Both the position numbers and the translations under genes were made by a program. Of a stretch of DNA of 64,000 bases, positions 25,040 through 35,096 are shown piece after piece (position 1 is the stretch's first letter; the number at the start of each line of letters is the position of its first letter). The DNA is taken from positions 2,295,501 through 2,359,500 of the forward strand of contig CAMRHE010000166.1 of the NCBI GenBank assembly GCA_947044405.1, read 5' to 3'. The notes below the pieces were generated by a model that did no database searches, was not told where the DNA came from, and worked only from the letters and a program-made list of their open reading frames with translations. This DNA comes from Leptodactylus fallax. Taxonomy: Eukaryota; Chordata; Amphibia; Anura; Leptodactylidae.

Positions 25040-26159
25040 GGGATAGAATAAGGGATTAAAAGGTAGTTAGGTTAGGGCCAGATAGGGAAAGGGAGGGCAA
25101 GGTTTTGCACAAGAGGTGGGGTTTGTTTTTTTTTTGGTAGGGAGGGACAGGTAGGGATAGGGTAGGGATAGATTGATAGATAGGGACATAGTGGTAGGGC
25201 AAGTAGGCAGGGACGGGCCTCTTGTGCTCTCTTCCTGGTGGAGGGCTGGTGTGTCACCACATAGGCATTTTGTTTTGGAAATAGGATGAAAGGGTAAGAG
25301 GCTTGAGGATAACCGACCCTAGGCCTGTGGGAGGTTTATGGGAGGGAAGGGGGTGTCAATGGTTTATATAAGATTGTGGGTTTTGTTATTGTATTTTGTC
25401 TGGTTTTCTTGTCTGGTATTTTGTTATTTGCTTTTGCCACTTAACATATTTTTTTTGTTCATTTCCATTTTCATATTCCCATTGTATGTAGTTAAAAGGG
25501 TTTTTTTTTTTCTTTAGGGGGGTAGGTTGTTTGGGAGGGGGGTTTCTTTTGGGGGTGGAGGGTTTGATATATAGGTTTCGTGTGTCCGGCCTGGCTCTGG
25601 ACTATGCGGACATGGGAGGACATGAGGCGGAGAGCCAGGTCGGTTTTCAGGGGCTTGATGGCGGGTGGTGCCAGCACCAGGACTATGCGGACATGAGAGG
25701 ACATGGGGCGTGGTGCTGGCCGGGTGTGGTGAAGGGAAAAATAAATAAATAAATAAAATAAAATTATAATAATAATAATTAAAAAAAAAAAAAATAAAAA
25801 ATTCTAATAAGTTTCAGTTGGGGTTTTTGTTAGTTTTCTGTTAGTGTTATATGTTTTCCATTGTATATTACTTATTTGGATTTTCTTTTGTTTCCAAGAT
25901 AGGTAGAGTTTTGACTGGCGGATGACTGAAGAAAGACTGGAGAGTGAAAGGCGGAGTGAAAGGCAGAATGGATGGGGGCTGATTTGCGGCTGGATTTTCT
26001 TTTTTGGTCTTTAATTTTTGTCCCGGTTTCTTGTATCTTATTTATTGATGTTGTTTATGCTATGTTTTGGATTTATGTATTGTTTCTGTTTATGGGTTTT
26101 ATATTGTATTTTCGTATGTGACACTGTTTGTGAATTTTTACTTTTCTAATAAAAATAGT
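25040..26159 (+). other. LINE unit A 3' UTR
   Basis: A G-rich 3' UTR with two direct copies of GGACTATGCGGACATG, AGAG/GGAG, GACATG (about 25599 and 25680), an A-rich microsatellite-like stretch (25735-25800), and a short GAAAGGCGGAGT/GAAAGGCAGAAT repeat near 25946. It ends in TAATAAAAATAGT, without a poly(A) tail. Confidence 0.75.
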
Positions 26160-26168
26160 TCCAATTCC
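26160..26168. repeat. target motif at unit A/B junction
   Basis: A single TCCAATTCC separates the 3' end of unit A (…AAAATAGT) from the 5' end of unit B (TTCGGGGCAACC). Confidence 0.8.
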
Positions 26169-26332
26169 TTCGGGGCAACCGTGGGAGTCAGACGTACTTG
26201 TTTGAGCTCCTAGCTTCAGAGGCTTACGTGCCTTTTGATATTTGGAGACCGTTTATTGTGTGTGGTTTTCGGTCTTTGTTTGTTACAGACCGTAGCTCCG
26301 ACTCCCTTCCCCGTGCGGAGGGGAGCCTTATC

Positions 26333-27524
26333 ATGGAGCGTGGAGCTCCTGTCCCCCGGACCTTACAGGCGGGGGGGCAGGAGAATGTCTGCCGACACAG
26401 CACCAGCAGAGCAGGGCAGGCGGAGGTCGCTGAGGCAGCAAGCCTCAATGAGACTGGCGACCAGGACAACAGCATCGGGAGCAGCAGCAGCGACACTGGC
26501 GGCTGCAGCATCAGGAACAGCATCGGGAGCAGCGACGTCCGTAGAGCGGGCGACACCGGCAGGAGTAGCGGTGGCGACAGGGGTGTCAGCAGTCCCGGCA
26601 GGTGGATCCGTGAAAACGGCAACATCAGCCACGGCGGTAACATCAGCGGCAGTGGCGGGTGAAGCCGGTTCGAAGGGGGCTACGGCCGCAGGATATGCGG
26701 TTCCCTCTGGAAGGGTCCCTGCAAGCAGGAGAAATGACACAAGCTTACCGTCATCGCTGCCGCAATCACCCGCAGGATGGGGCATCCGGAAAGCTGGAGA
26801 AGAGGTTGCCATCTACAGCCGGAGGATCGAGGTGGTCCTGGAGGAGTATGACCGGGCCCGGAGGTCCCTGTTCGCAATGAGTGGGGAGCTTCAGAGCGCT
26901 CGCGCCCGTAGCGACAGGGCCTCAAGGAAGGACCGCCCAGTTTTCAGTAAGCAGGTAAGGAGCCTGAAAAAACAAATAAAGGCCCTGGAAGCCAGGTGCA
27001 CGGAGATTCTGGAGGGCGCGGGGCTGTTCAGAGAGAAGCTACTGAACGATGACCGCTTCTTCCGCAAACAGCAGGAGCGGTTGTTGAAGGATGGCACCGC
27101 GTCCTCAGACAGCTCAGGAGAGGACGACTATTGCGAGTCAGACCTGGAATCAGATGACAGCATGGCGGTACAGTATAGTCGGGCAGCCGTCCCTAGTAGC
27201 GGCAGCCTGATACCCACGTATACGCAGGCATCAGTGCCGGCAGTGAAGCAGGAAGTCAGAATGACAAGACAGGAAGTCAGAATGACAGGACAGGAAGTGA
27301 CGCAATCTCCCACACTCCCAGAGAACCAACCACTGCCCGAGATGGAGGAGGAGGAGGGCGGAGCCTCGGGAGAAGGCGGGAAGCTGATGAGGCAAATCTA
27401 CCAATTAGAGTCCCCGTCCAGAATGGACCAATTAGCATTCAGCATGTCAGATCTGGACTGGGAGGAGGCGGGAAAAGGAGCCAAGACCAGGAAGAAGGCA
27501 AGGAAGGAAAAAAAAGAGAAATAG
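26333..27524 (+). pseudogene. LINE ORF1 N-terminal segment (unit B), frameshifted
   Basis: It starts at the ATG at 26333, equivalent to 13605 and 35097. An extra G in the run at 26371-26377 shifts the frame; an internal ATG at 26385 (MSADTAPAEQ…) then gives an open frame to 27524. That segment has the Ala-rich region, the coiled-coil-like VRSLKKQIKALEARC region and the acidic EEEEGGASGEGG stretch. The frame ends just after an 8-A run at 27508-27515; with nine A, as in A1, the reading would continue into the next segment. This segment and 27590-30352 are therefore two halves of one ancestral ORF1. Confidence 0.75.
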
Positions 27525-27589
27525 AGATATTTAAATTTGTCAGGTCGTTGCCTGGGGAGCATCGTGCCGGGACCTCAGCCCAGGTTGCG

Positions 27590-30352
27590 ATGCCTCCAGG
27601 AGAGAAAAGGGAGGCGCAGGCACCTCGGGTCACGCCAAGTGGCGGGGTGCCCGGGGTGCCAGCAGTCAAAATGGCGCCTGATAGTACCTTTAAGGTGGTG
27701 GCGGACAAGGAGCTCATGGTTGCGGACAAGGCGCTCATAGTTGCGGACAAGGGCAAAGGCAAAGAAGCCCCCCCTGCGGAGGGGAGTGGCGTAGGGAAAC
27801 CTCCCTCCCTGGTAGGAGGTTTTAAAATATCGATGGCTTCCCCCAGAGTAAGGTGTAGGAAAGGGGGAGTGGCAGGTGGGCGTGGCTCATCCTCCTCCAG
27901 TGCTGATGAAGCCGGTGATGCAGAGGTCACTTCCGGGGCTAAGGGGGCGTGTCCTCCTACAACATCAGGTGCCGGGGTGACTGTGGATGCGGAGGCCGAG
28001 GTAAAAGTGGGGAAGCCATCAGCGAGTGGTGCAGCTGGCCCCGCTGTAAGAAGGAAGACTGCAGGTGTGAATGATGGACGAGTGGAGAAGCTAGTTAAGC
28101 AGACAGGTAAGGTAAAGGGGAAAACGGGTGGGACAAAAGGGGTAATTAGTAGTATTCCTGAAGAAGGTGGTGTAGTATGCATGGGGGTCCAAGAGCCTGT
28201 AGTCGGGGAGGCTGCGGGTGGAGGGGCTATTACCATTGCTGCTAAAAAAAGTATTTCTACTGCTAGTAATATTTCTGTTGTGGCCCCTGTTGTTTCTGGT
28301 ATTTCTGCTGTTGTTTCTGATGCTGTTCCTGATGCTGTTCCTGATGCTGTTCCTGATGCTGTTCCTGATGCTGTCGTTGCTCCTGTTGTTACTCCTGTCA
28401 TTGCTCCTGATATTGTTTCTCCTGTTGTCCTCTCTGCCGCTGTTCCTTCTGCTGCAGTTGGAGTGACCCGCTCCGCGGCGGCAATGCCAGGGCAGACTGT
28501 TGCCGCCTCTGGTGCTCCGGTTGCCGTGGCTGGGCTAAGTAGTTCTGTGGGGGTCCCTGGGAGTGGCGCTGGTACTCCGGCAGCGGAGGTTTCTGCGGCC
28601 TCCGGACCCCCACGCTCCTATGCCAGCGTCGCTTCTGGGGCCCCTGGGGGTGCATCATGTCTTCCGCCGGGCTCCAGGGACGGCGATTTGCAACGGCAGC
28701 TCCTGGAGGCTTTACGGGCGGGCCAGTCCACAATGACCATAGATGGGCAGTCGAGAGACCTTAGGTTCTGCATCGAGCGTTTTGGCCTAGGGAAGTTCCG
28801 AGAGGAAGGAGGTGAGACCAGATGGACTCTCCCTACACCCGGGCGTAGGGGGCCGACACGGAGGAACGTGGCCCGTCTCGTGTGGGGGGGAGCCGGCCCT
28901 TGTCCCCAGAGGAGGGGGGTCGTGGAACTCCTACTCGGGATGGGTTTCAGGACAAGCGACATCTTTGCCCTGATTCATCCTGTCGGCTCCTCGGAGTTTG
29001 ACATCAGCTTTGTTACCCCGGAGGGCTTAGAAACCTTCTGGGGAAACTATAGGCTGGTGAAGGACGAGTCCGCCTGGCGTGACTTTATGGTGTGGGCGGT
29101 GTCACGCCAGGATAACATTAAGAAAGTGACCGTTTTAACTCGTAACGAGTCACTTTCTTATATGGACATCATGACCTGGCTGAACAGGTTTGGGGAGGTC
29201 AAGGACTTCCCAAAGAAAAATCTCGACGAGTTCGGGATATGGTCGGGGGCCTGGACCTTCATGGTCAAATTGCGACACGAGGATAACTCGGTGATGCATA
29301 TCCCGTCCTCAACCTTCCTTGGGAAAGACAGGATCCTTGTCTTCTACCAGGGGCAGCCAAAACTCTGTCACAGGTGCGGTGACCCCTCACACTTGAGCGC
29401 CTCCTGCCGTGTGCAGAAGTGCGCCATGTGTGGGGAGGTTGGCCATCTCGCGGCGACCTGTGGCAGGGTGCGTTGCCACCTGTGTGGTGTCCTTGGGCAC
29501 CGTATCGGGGCGTGTCCACAGTCTTTCGCCAACACCACCCTTCGGCAAGCGGGAGCAGTTGAGGAGGCTGTCACTGCTGCGGAGGGGGTGAGTGGGGGAG
29601 GAGAGACTAGTCTGCCAAGGCAAAGGGAGAAGGCCCAGCCACCATCAAGGGCAAGGAGGCGCGAGAGGAGGAGGGAGCAGAGGGAGGGAGTTATGTGCTT
29701 TCCTTCTGCCCCTGGCTCTGCTGGGCCGGATCCTGATGCCGAGGCAGCAGTGGGCACGACCCTGGTTGAGGAGATGAGGAGACTGCAGAGGGAGGAAGAG
29801 GCTGACCAGTCGTCTTCTTCTCAGTACGTCAGTGCTGGGGAGGGAGAGACAGTCAAGCGGAGAAAGTCACCGAGTAAAGTGAGGGCAAAAACATCTGCCC
29901 CCCCCCCCCCGACGAAGGAACGCAGACTCGACGGCCCTCTAGTGGTAGGTCCCAACCTGTACCAATCCCTCTGTGAGGATGCGTCGGCCTCAGGGGAGGC
30001 TTCAGAGGGAGAGGTGGAGCTGTCAGGGGCTGCTGAGTCTCCCTCCGGGAGGGGCCCCCTGCCCTCTGGGAGGGAGGCTGGCCTGGAGCCTGGAGGAGGA
30101 GATGATGCACCCAGGGCCGAAGTTGCTACTGTCTCTGCGACCACTGTAACTCCTCAGGGAGAAGTTGCGGGGGAGGTCCATCCCTCCTCTGGCCAAACCG
30201 CACCGGGGGAGGTGATGGACCAATCCCAATGTAAGAAGAGGACCCGCAAGACGAGGAGAAGTCGCGGGTCCTCTTCAGACTCATCTAGGGGTGGTGGTGA
30301 TAGGAGGAAAGGGGGTGGGAAGCTGAAGGTCATTGAGCTCAATCGGTCTTAA
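27590..30352 (+). CDS. LINE ORF1 C-terminal segment with three zinc knuckles
   Basis: This is an uninterrupted frame of 920 codons from the ATG at 27590; the frame is open further upstream, consistent with fusion to the N-terminal segment. It has a Lys/Ala-rich low-complexity part, then an in-frame 12-bp repeat coding VPDA units near residues 243-262. The conserved core begins FCIERFGLGKF (FW in the other copies) near residue 393. VLTRNESLSYMDIMTW lies near residue 513. Three CX2CX4HX4C knuckles lie near residues 593-641 (CHRCGDPSHLSASC, CAMCGEVGHLAATC, CHLCGVLGHRIGAC). The tail is charged and Ser-rich. Proteins of this type are often auto-annotated in fish and frogs as ZCCHC3-like. The likely role is binding LINE RNA. 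The stop codon overlaps the ORF2 start. Confidence 0.8.
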   Translation: MPPGEKREAQAPRVTPSGGVPGVPAVKMAPDSTFKVVADKELMVADKALIVADKGKGKEAPPAEGSGVGKPPSLVGGFKISMASPRVRCRKGGVAGGRGSSSSSADEAGDAEVTSGAKGACPPTTSGAGVTVDAEAEVKVGKPSASGAAGPAVRRKTAGVNDGRVEKLVKQTGKVKGKTGGTKGVISSIPEEGGVVCMGVQEPVVGEAAGGGAITIAAKKSISTASNISVVAPVVSGISAVVSDAVPDAVPDAVPDAVPDAVVAPVVTPVIAPDIVSPVVLSAAVPSAAVGVTRSAAAMPGQTVAASGAPVAVAGLSSSVGVPGSGAGTPAAEVSAASGPPRSYASVASGAPGGASCLPPGSRDGDLQRQLLEALRAGQSTMTIDGQSRDLRFCIERFGLGKFREEGGETRWTLPTPGRRGPTRRNVARLVWGGAGPCPQRRGVVELLLGMGFRTSDIFALIHPVGSSEFDISFVTPEGLETFWGNYRLVKDESAWRDFMVWAVSRQDNIKKVTVLTRNESLSYMDIMTWLNRFGEVKDFPKKNLDEFGIWSGAWTFMVKLRHEDNSVMHIPSSTFLGKDRILVFYQGQPKLCHRCGDPSHLSASCRVQKCAMCGEVGHLAATCGRVRCHLCGVLGHRIGACPQSFANTTLRQAGAVEEAVTAAEGVSGGGETSLPRQREKAQPPSRARRRERRREQREGVMCFPSAPGSAGPDPDAEAAVGTTLVEEMRRLQREEEADQSSSSQYVSAGEGETVKRRKSPSKVRAKTSAPPPPTKERRLDGPLVVGPNLYQSLCEDASASGEASEGEVELSGAAESPSGRGPLPSGREAGLEPGGGDDAPRAEVATVSATTVTPQGEVAGEVHPSSGQTAPGEVMDQSQCKKRTRKTRRSRGSSSDSSRGGGDRRKGGGKLKVIELNRS
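28314..28375 (+). repeat. in-frame 12-bp minisatellite in ORF1
   Basis: GTTCCTGATGCT repeats four to five times in unit B, with fewer copies at the equivalent places near 15615 and 37075. The unit is a multiple of three, so copy-number change leaves the frame intact and only alters the number of VPDA repeats. Confidence 0.85.
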
Positions 30353-33300
30353 TGGCAGTCCCCTCTCCACTGACGCTGGCCACCATTAATGTGGCCAGCA
30401 TTAAGTCTGATACGGCTAGGTTTGCAGCCTTTGATTTTCTTGGCCGGGTTGAAGCTGACATTTTGTTTTTGCAGGAGACCAGGCTCTGTACTCTATCAGA
30501 GATAAACAGAGCAAGGAGGGAGTGGCGCAGGCGTCCTCCTACTGGTCTCTTGCGGCTGAGCCGTATAGTGGAGTGGCGGTGCTTTTTACCGCAGAGGTGA
30601 AATGCCAGCGACTGATCGAGCTCGAAATGGGAAGGTGCCTAGTCTTAGACGTCTTCATGAAGGGGCAAAGCCTGCGCCTCATTAACATCTACGGTCCCCA
30701 GACCAAGTGGGACCGTAAAAGCCTCTTTATGAAGATTAATCCTTTTCTTTTTACGGGCAAACAAGTCATCTTTGGTGGGGATTTTAATACCATAACTAGA
30801 CCCCAAGACCGAGGAGGTACCAGAGATAGACTGCCCTATGATGGCGCCGCGTTAAATAGCATAGTGAGTGAAGCTCGCCTGGAGGATATCCACATCAGGC
30901 ATTCCCCAGGCCACCGTGGGTTCACCTTTCAGAGAGGTAGTGTTAGGTCTAGGATAGATAGGTTTTTTTTGAAGGAGAATTCCGTCACCACCCCTGTGTC
31001 CGTGGTGGAGGTGGAGTTCTCCGATCACTGTCTAATTTTGTTTTCTTTGAATATTTCAGAGACCCTCCGGAGAGGAAGAGGTTTGTGGAGGCTGAATTCG
31101 TCACTCCTTGAGGAGGCAGCTGTAAGACAAGCCTTTGAGGAGTTTCTTCAGGATCAGGTACTATTACTGGGTCTTGAAGGTACTAGGTCAGAGTGGTGGG
31201 AGATATTCAAAAAAAAGGGTGGCGGGATTTTTCCGCCGGCTCTCAAGCCTCAGGTCACTGGACATGTACCGCATGTACAGTGCACTGAGGAAGAGACTTA
31301 AACATCTGGTCTCGACCGGAGGTAGCCAGGAGGATATCTCCGGTTTGAAGGCTTTGCTTAGAAGGTGTCAGTATGATAGGCACGCATCCTTGGTTCTTGA
31401 GAGGGATTTCGGGAAATACCGCTCGCCCGACCCCTACAGGAACTGTAAGATGTCAGTGACTTGTAAGACAGTAACAGGCCTGATTGACAGTACAGGATCC
31501 CTGACAAGATCCAGGTCAGGGATCTTGGAGGTCGTCAGGTCCTTCTACTCGAACCTTTTGGCAAAGAAGGAACTGAATCGGGATCGGATTTCAGGTTTCT
31601 TGGCTGAAGCCATTCCTGAGTCAGCAGAAGACCCTTCTCTTGGTGTTTTGATAGAACCTATAAGGGAAGAGGAAGTCGTCAGGGCTATTGAGGGTCTTGC
31701 CCTCAAGAAGTCACCTGGCCCAGATGGCTTAACATCTGAGTTCTATCGGACCTTTAAAGGAGCTTTGGCTCCCCTCTTGACTGACGTGCTTAATGAGTGT
31801 CTATCCTCGGGCACTCTGCCGAAGTCAATGAGGAGGTCCGCCCTTATAGTTCTGTCAAAGGGTAAGGATCCGAGCCATATTGAGAACTGGCGGCCCATAG
31901 CACTTCTCAATACGGACCGAAAGATTCTGGCGAAGGTACTTTTCAACCGGCTGGTACAGTTTGCGCCCCGGCTCCTCTCGCCGGCTCAGCACTGCTCTGT
32001 TCCCGGTCGTAGCACCTTAAGTGCGGTCCTGAGTGTCAGGGAGGCTGTGGAGCAGAGTAGGGCAGGTCGGTGGAAGGGGTACTTGCTGTCCCTAGATCAG
32101 GCTAAGGCTTTTGACAGGGTGAATCATGAGTATTTGTGGTCAACTCTCTCGAGGTATGGCCTGCCTGGGGGGTTCATTCAGTGGCTGCAGACCTTATACG
32201 CTGGGGCTGAGTCTTTCCCGCTTGTGAATGGTTGGGTTGGTCGTCCTTTTGAGGTGGGGTCGGGCGTCCGACAGGGATGTCCCTTGAGCCCGCTACTGTA
32301 TGTGTTCGCCATTGATCCCCTGATTAGACGGATTAATGGTGGGCCGGTGGCGGGAGTCAGGATGGACCTGGAGGGCACTGGTTCCCCTTTGAGGACAGTA
32401 GCCTACACGGATGATGTCACCGTTCTTGTCTCGTCACGGGAGGAGCTTGAATGGGTGATGTCTGAAGTGGACAGTTACTTGGAGGCTTCCGGATCAGCTG
32501 TAAACAGGAATAAATGTGGAAGCCTCTGGCTGGGAGGGGGAGAGCCTGTTTTTTCTCTCCCGAACACCCTCCCAGAACCCCAGGGGTCTGTAAAGATCTT
32601 AGGCATCCATTTTGGCCAGGGTGATTACCCACTCCAAAATTGGGAAGGTAGGCTTAAGGATGTCGCCCAGAGAGTTGATTGCTGGAAGGGTTGGTCTTTG
32701 ACCCTGAGAGAAAGGGTTCATCTTGCCAAAGCCTTCCTGCTCCCGTTGGTGATCTATCTAGGTAGCGTCTGTGCCTTGCCAGAGTCTTGTTGGAGTAGGA
32801 TCTGTTGCCTGTTCTTCCAACTGTTATGGGGGAACAGGCTCAACCTAATCAGGAGGGAGGTTACATACCGCACAAGGAGGCTAGGGGGGTTAAATATGGT
32901 TAACCCCGTGGTGTTCTTAATGAACACCTTTCTTAAGATCAATTTACCAAACCTCTCCTCCGAGGGGGCTCCTTCGTGGGTAGCCTCCTGCCAGGGGTGG
33001 TTTCGGCCCTTCTTCCAGAAATGGGAGTCAGGAGGGCAAGTGAAAGATCTTCGTGCACCCCATGGATATCTCCCGGCCTATGCTTCCCTGGTCCTCAAAG
33101 TGATTCGTCGGTGGGGTCTGGGGGCGTGGGAGATCAGGACTCAGTCAAGACGTTTTCTTGACGACAAGGTCCTGTTGACCCGCTTCTAGAAGCCTCTGGC
33201 GCTCAAAGATTGCCCAGTTGAAACCTTAGAGGGAGGGTTGCGTTTTCTTAACTCCAAAAGGTTTCCTCGGAAGTTTTGGGATCTGACCTGGCTCTGCCTC

Positions 33301-33746
33301 CTAGGTAAGTTATATGTGAGGGGGAACTTGAAGTACCGGAACTCCGACGAGCGAGGCTGCCCTCGGGAGGAGTGTGGCGACATGCTGGAAAGCATGGAGC
33401 ACTTCCTGCTTCAGTGCCCCTTCAATATAAGGGTTTGCAAATTGGTGGGGACCTCCACGGGTTGGCTGCGGCTGGCTGGCCTTTCCTATGCCGAGTGGGC
33501 CTATGGGGCATTCAAACACCCGGAGGGCAGGGACTGACAAACACTTTTTGTAGTTAGTGCAGTGGTCAGGTTTCACCTATGGTCAGCACGGTGTTTAGTA
33601 TCGACGAGAGGCAAATCCTCCCGGAGGTGGAGGTGGTTAAAAACATCATGGTGGACCTGGTGAGGGTGCGCTCTCGGGAGTACGAGGGGCTGGGCGCAGA
33701 AAGGGCTGGTACCCTCTGGAGGGGGTTCACTTTTTCTGTTCCCTGA
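30352..33746 (+). pseudogene. Tx1-like LINE ORF2 (unit B): endonuclease-RT
   Basis: It starts at the ATG at 30352, whose A is the last base of the ORF1 stop. It has the same domains as the 21661 copy: endonuclease blocks to about 31030, RT blocks at about 31690-32420, and a C-terminal zinc motif near 33350-33420. Lesions are a one-base deletion near 30534, an 8-A run at 31209-31216 (seven in A2) that shifts frame, a TAG at 33187-33189, a TGA at 33535-33537 and a lost base near 33614. The catalytic block reads YTDD instead of YADD (32404-32415). Two of the lesions (8-A run and TGA) are shared with unit C. Confidence 0.9.
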
Positions 33747-34921
33747 GGGTTAGATAAGGGATTTAAAGTAGGTTAGTTAGGTTAGGGCCAGATAGGGATA
33801 GGTAGGGCAAGGTTTGCACGAGGGGTGGGGTTTATTATTTTCTGATAGGGAGGGACAGGTAGGGACAGGGTAGGGACAGAATGATAGATAGGGATATAGC
33901 GGTAGGGCGAGTAGACAGGGACAGGCCTCCTGTGCTCTCTTCCTGGTGGAGGGCTGGCGTGTCACCACATAGGCATTTTTGTTTTGGAAATCAGATGGAA
34001 GGGTAAGAGGCTTGAGGATAACCGACCCTAGGCCCATGGGAGGTTCATGGGAGGGAGGGTAATCTTAACAGGTTATGTAGGATGGTGGGTTATGTAGGAT
34101 GGTGGGTTTTGTTGCTTGTCTGGTATTGATTTGTCTGGTACTTGTTGTTTGTTGTTGTTGTCGTTTGTCATGTGTTGTGCCCGTTTTCCCATTTTTCCAT
34201 ATCCCATATTCATTTCCCATTTCCATTTCCATTTTTTTTTCCATATCCCATTTTCATTTTCCATATTCCATTTCATAATTCCATTTTAGTAGTTAAGGGT
34301 TTTTTTAGGGGGGTAGGTTGTTTGGGAGGGGGGTTTCTTTTTGGGGGTGGAGGGTTTGGTTTATAGGTTTTCGTGTGCCCGGCCTGGCTCTGGACTATGC
34401 GGACATGAGAGGACATGAGGCGGCGAGCCAGGTCGGGGTTTCAGGGGCTCGGTGGTGGGTGGTGCCAGCACCAGGACTATGCGGACATGGGAGGACATGG
34501 GGCGTGGTGCTGGCCGGGTGTGGTGAAGGGAAAAAAATAAATAAATAAAAAATTTCATAGTAAGTTTCAGTTGGGGTTTATTAGTGTTATATGTTTCATT
34601 GTACATCCCTCATTTTGGTTTTTTTTTTTTCTTTGTTTTTAGGATAGCTAGAGTTTTGACTGACGGATGGCTGAAGAAGAATGAAAGGCGGAGTGAAAGG
34701 CAGAATGAAAGGCGGAGTGAAAGGCGGAATGAAAGACAGAATGGATGGGGGCTGGTTTGCGCATGTTTTTGGGTTTTTAATTTTGTCTTGACGTTTCTTG
34801 TATTTGATGTTATTTATGCTATGTTTTGGATTTATGTATTGTCTCTGTTTTTGGTTTTTGTATGGTATTTTTCATATGTGACAGTGTTTGTGAACTTTTT
34901 CTACTTTTATAATAAAATAGT
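33747..34921 (+). other. LINE unit B 3' UTR
   Basis: It shares the layout of the A and C 3' UTRs: a G-rich start, an ATTTCCATTTCC-type pyrimidine stretch (34190-34285), two GGACTATGCGGACATG copies (about 34391 and 34475), then a GAAAGGCGGAGT-type minisatellite expanded to about five copies (34680-34742). It ends AATAAAATAGT without poly(A). Confidence 0.75.
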
Positions 34922-34930
34922 TCCAATTCC
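34922..34930. repeat. target motif at unit B/C junction
   Basis: A single TCCAATTCC lies between the 3' end of unit B and TTCGGGGCAACC of unit C. Confidence 0.8.
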
Positions 34931-35096
34931 TTCGGGGCAACCGTGGGAGTCAGACGTGTCTGTTTGAGCTCCTGAGTTCAGAGGCTTACGTGGTTTTTGG
35001 ACACTTGGAGACCGTTTATTGTGTGTGATCTTCGGTCTTTCGTTTGTTACAGACCGTAGCTCCGACTCCCTTCCCCGTGCGGAGGGGAGCCTTATC

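Larger units (their letters stand above)
13437..26159 (+). mobile_element. Tx1-like LINE array, composite unit A
   Basis: Unit A begins TTCGGGGCAACCGTGGG and ends …TAATAAAAATAGT with no poly(A). It is two partial copies fused. A1 (13437-17658) has the leader, ORF1 and the first 43 bases of ORF2. A2 (17659-26159) begins mid-ORF1 in a clearly diverged ORF1, continues through a full-length ORF2 and has a 3' UTR. Normal target-primed insertion truncates 5' ends, not 3' ends, so the A1/A2 junction is best explained by a deletion between two neighbouring full units. A solo LTR (19874-20860) interrupts A2. Confidence 0.8.
26169..34921 (+). mobile_element. Tx1-like LINE array, full-length unit B
   Basis: An 8,753-bp unit running from TTCGGGGCAACCGTGGG to …AATAAAATAGT. 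Order: leader, ORF1 (in two open segments), ORF2, 3' UTR. It is the best-preserved unit, with the long C-terminal ORF1 segment intact. It is head-to-tail with A and C. Clade assignment to Tx1 rests on the ORF layout, the zinc-knuckle ORF1, the endonuclease and the target-specific insertion, and is an inference. Confidence 0.85.

Noticed and set aside
27439..28401. 320-codon minus-strand open frame
   Set aside because: It is the antisense shadow of GC-rich, low-complexity LINE ORF1. Similar shadows occur at 13394-14095, 14956-15666, 17691-18470, 34907-35575 and 36658-37275. None has a domain.
27590..30352. Host ZCCHC3 gene
   Set aside because: The zinc-knuckle block looks similar, but the frame lies between LINE leader and ORF2, repeats in tandem units and overlaps the ORF2 start, so it is LINE ORF1.
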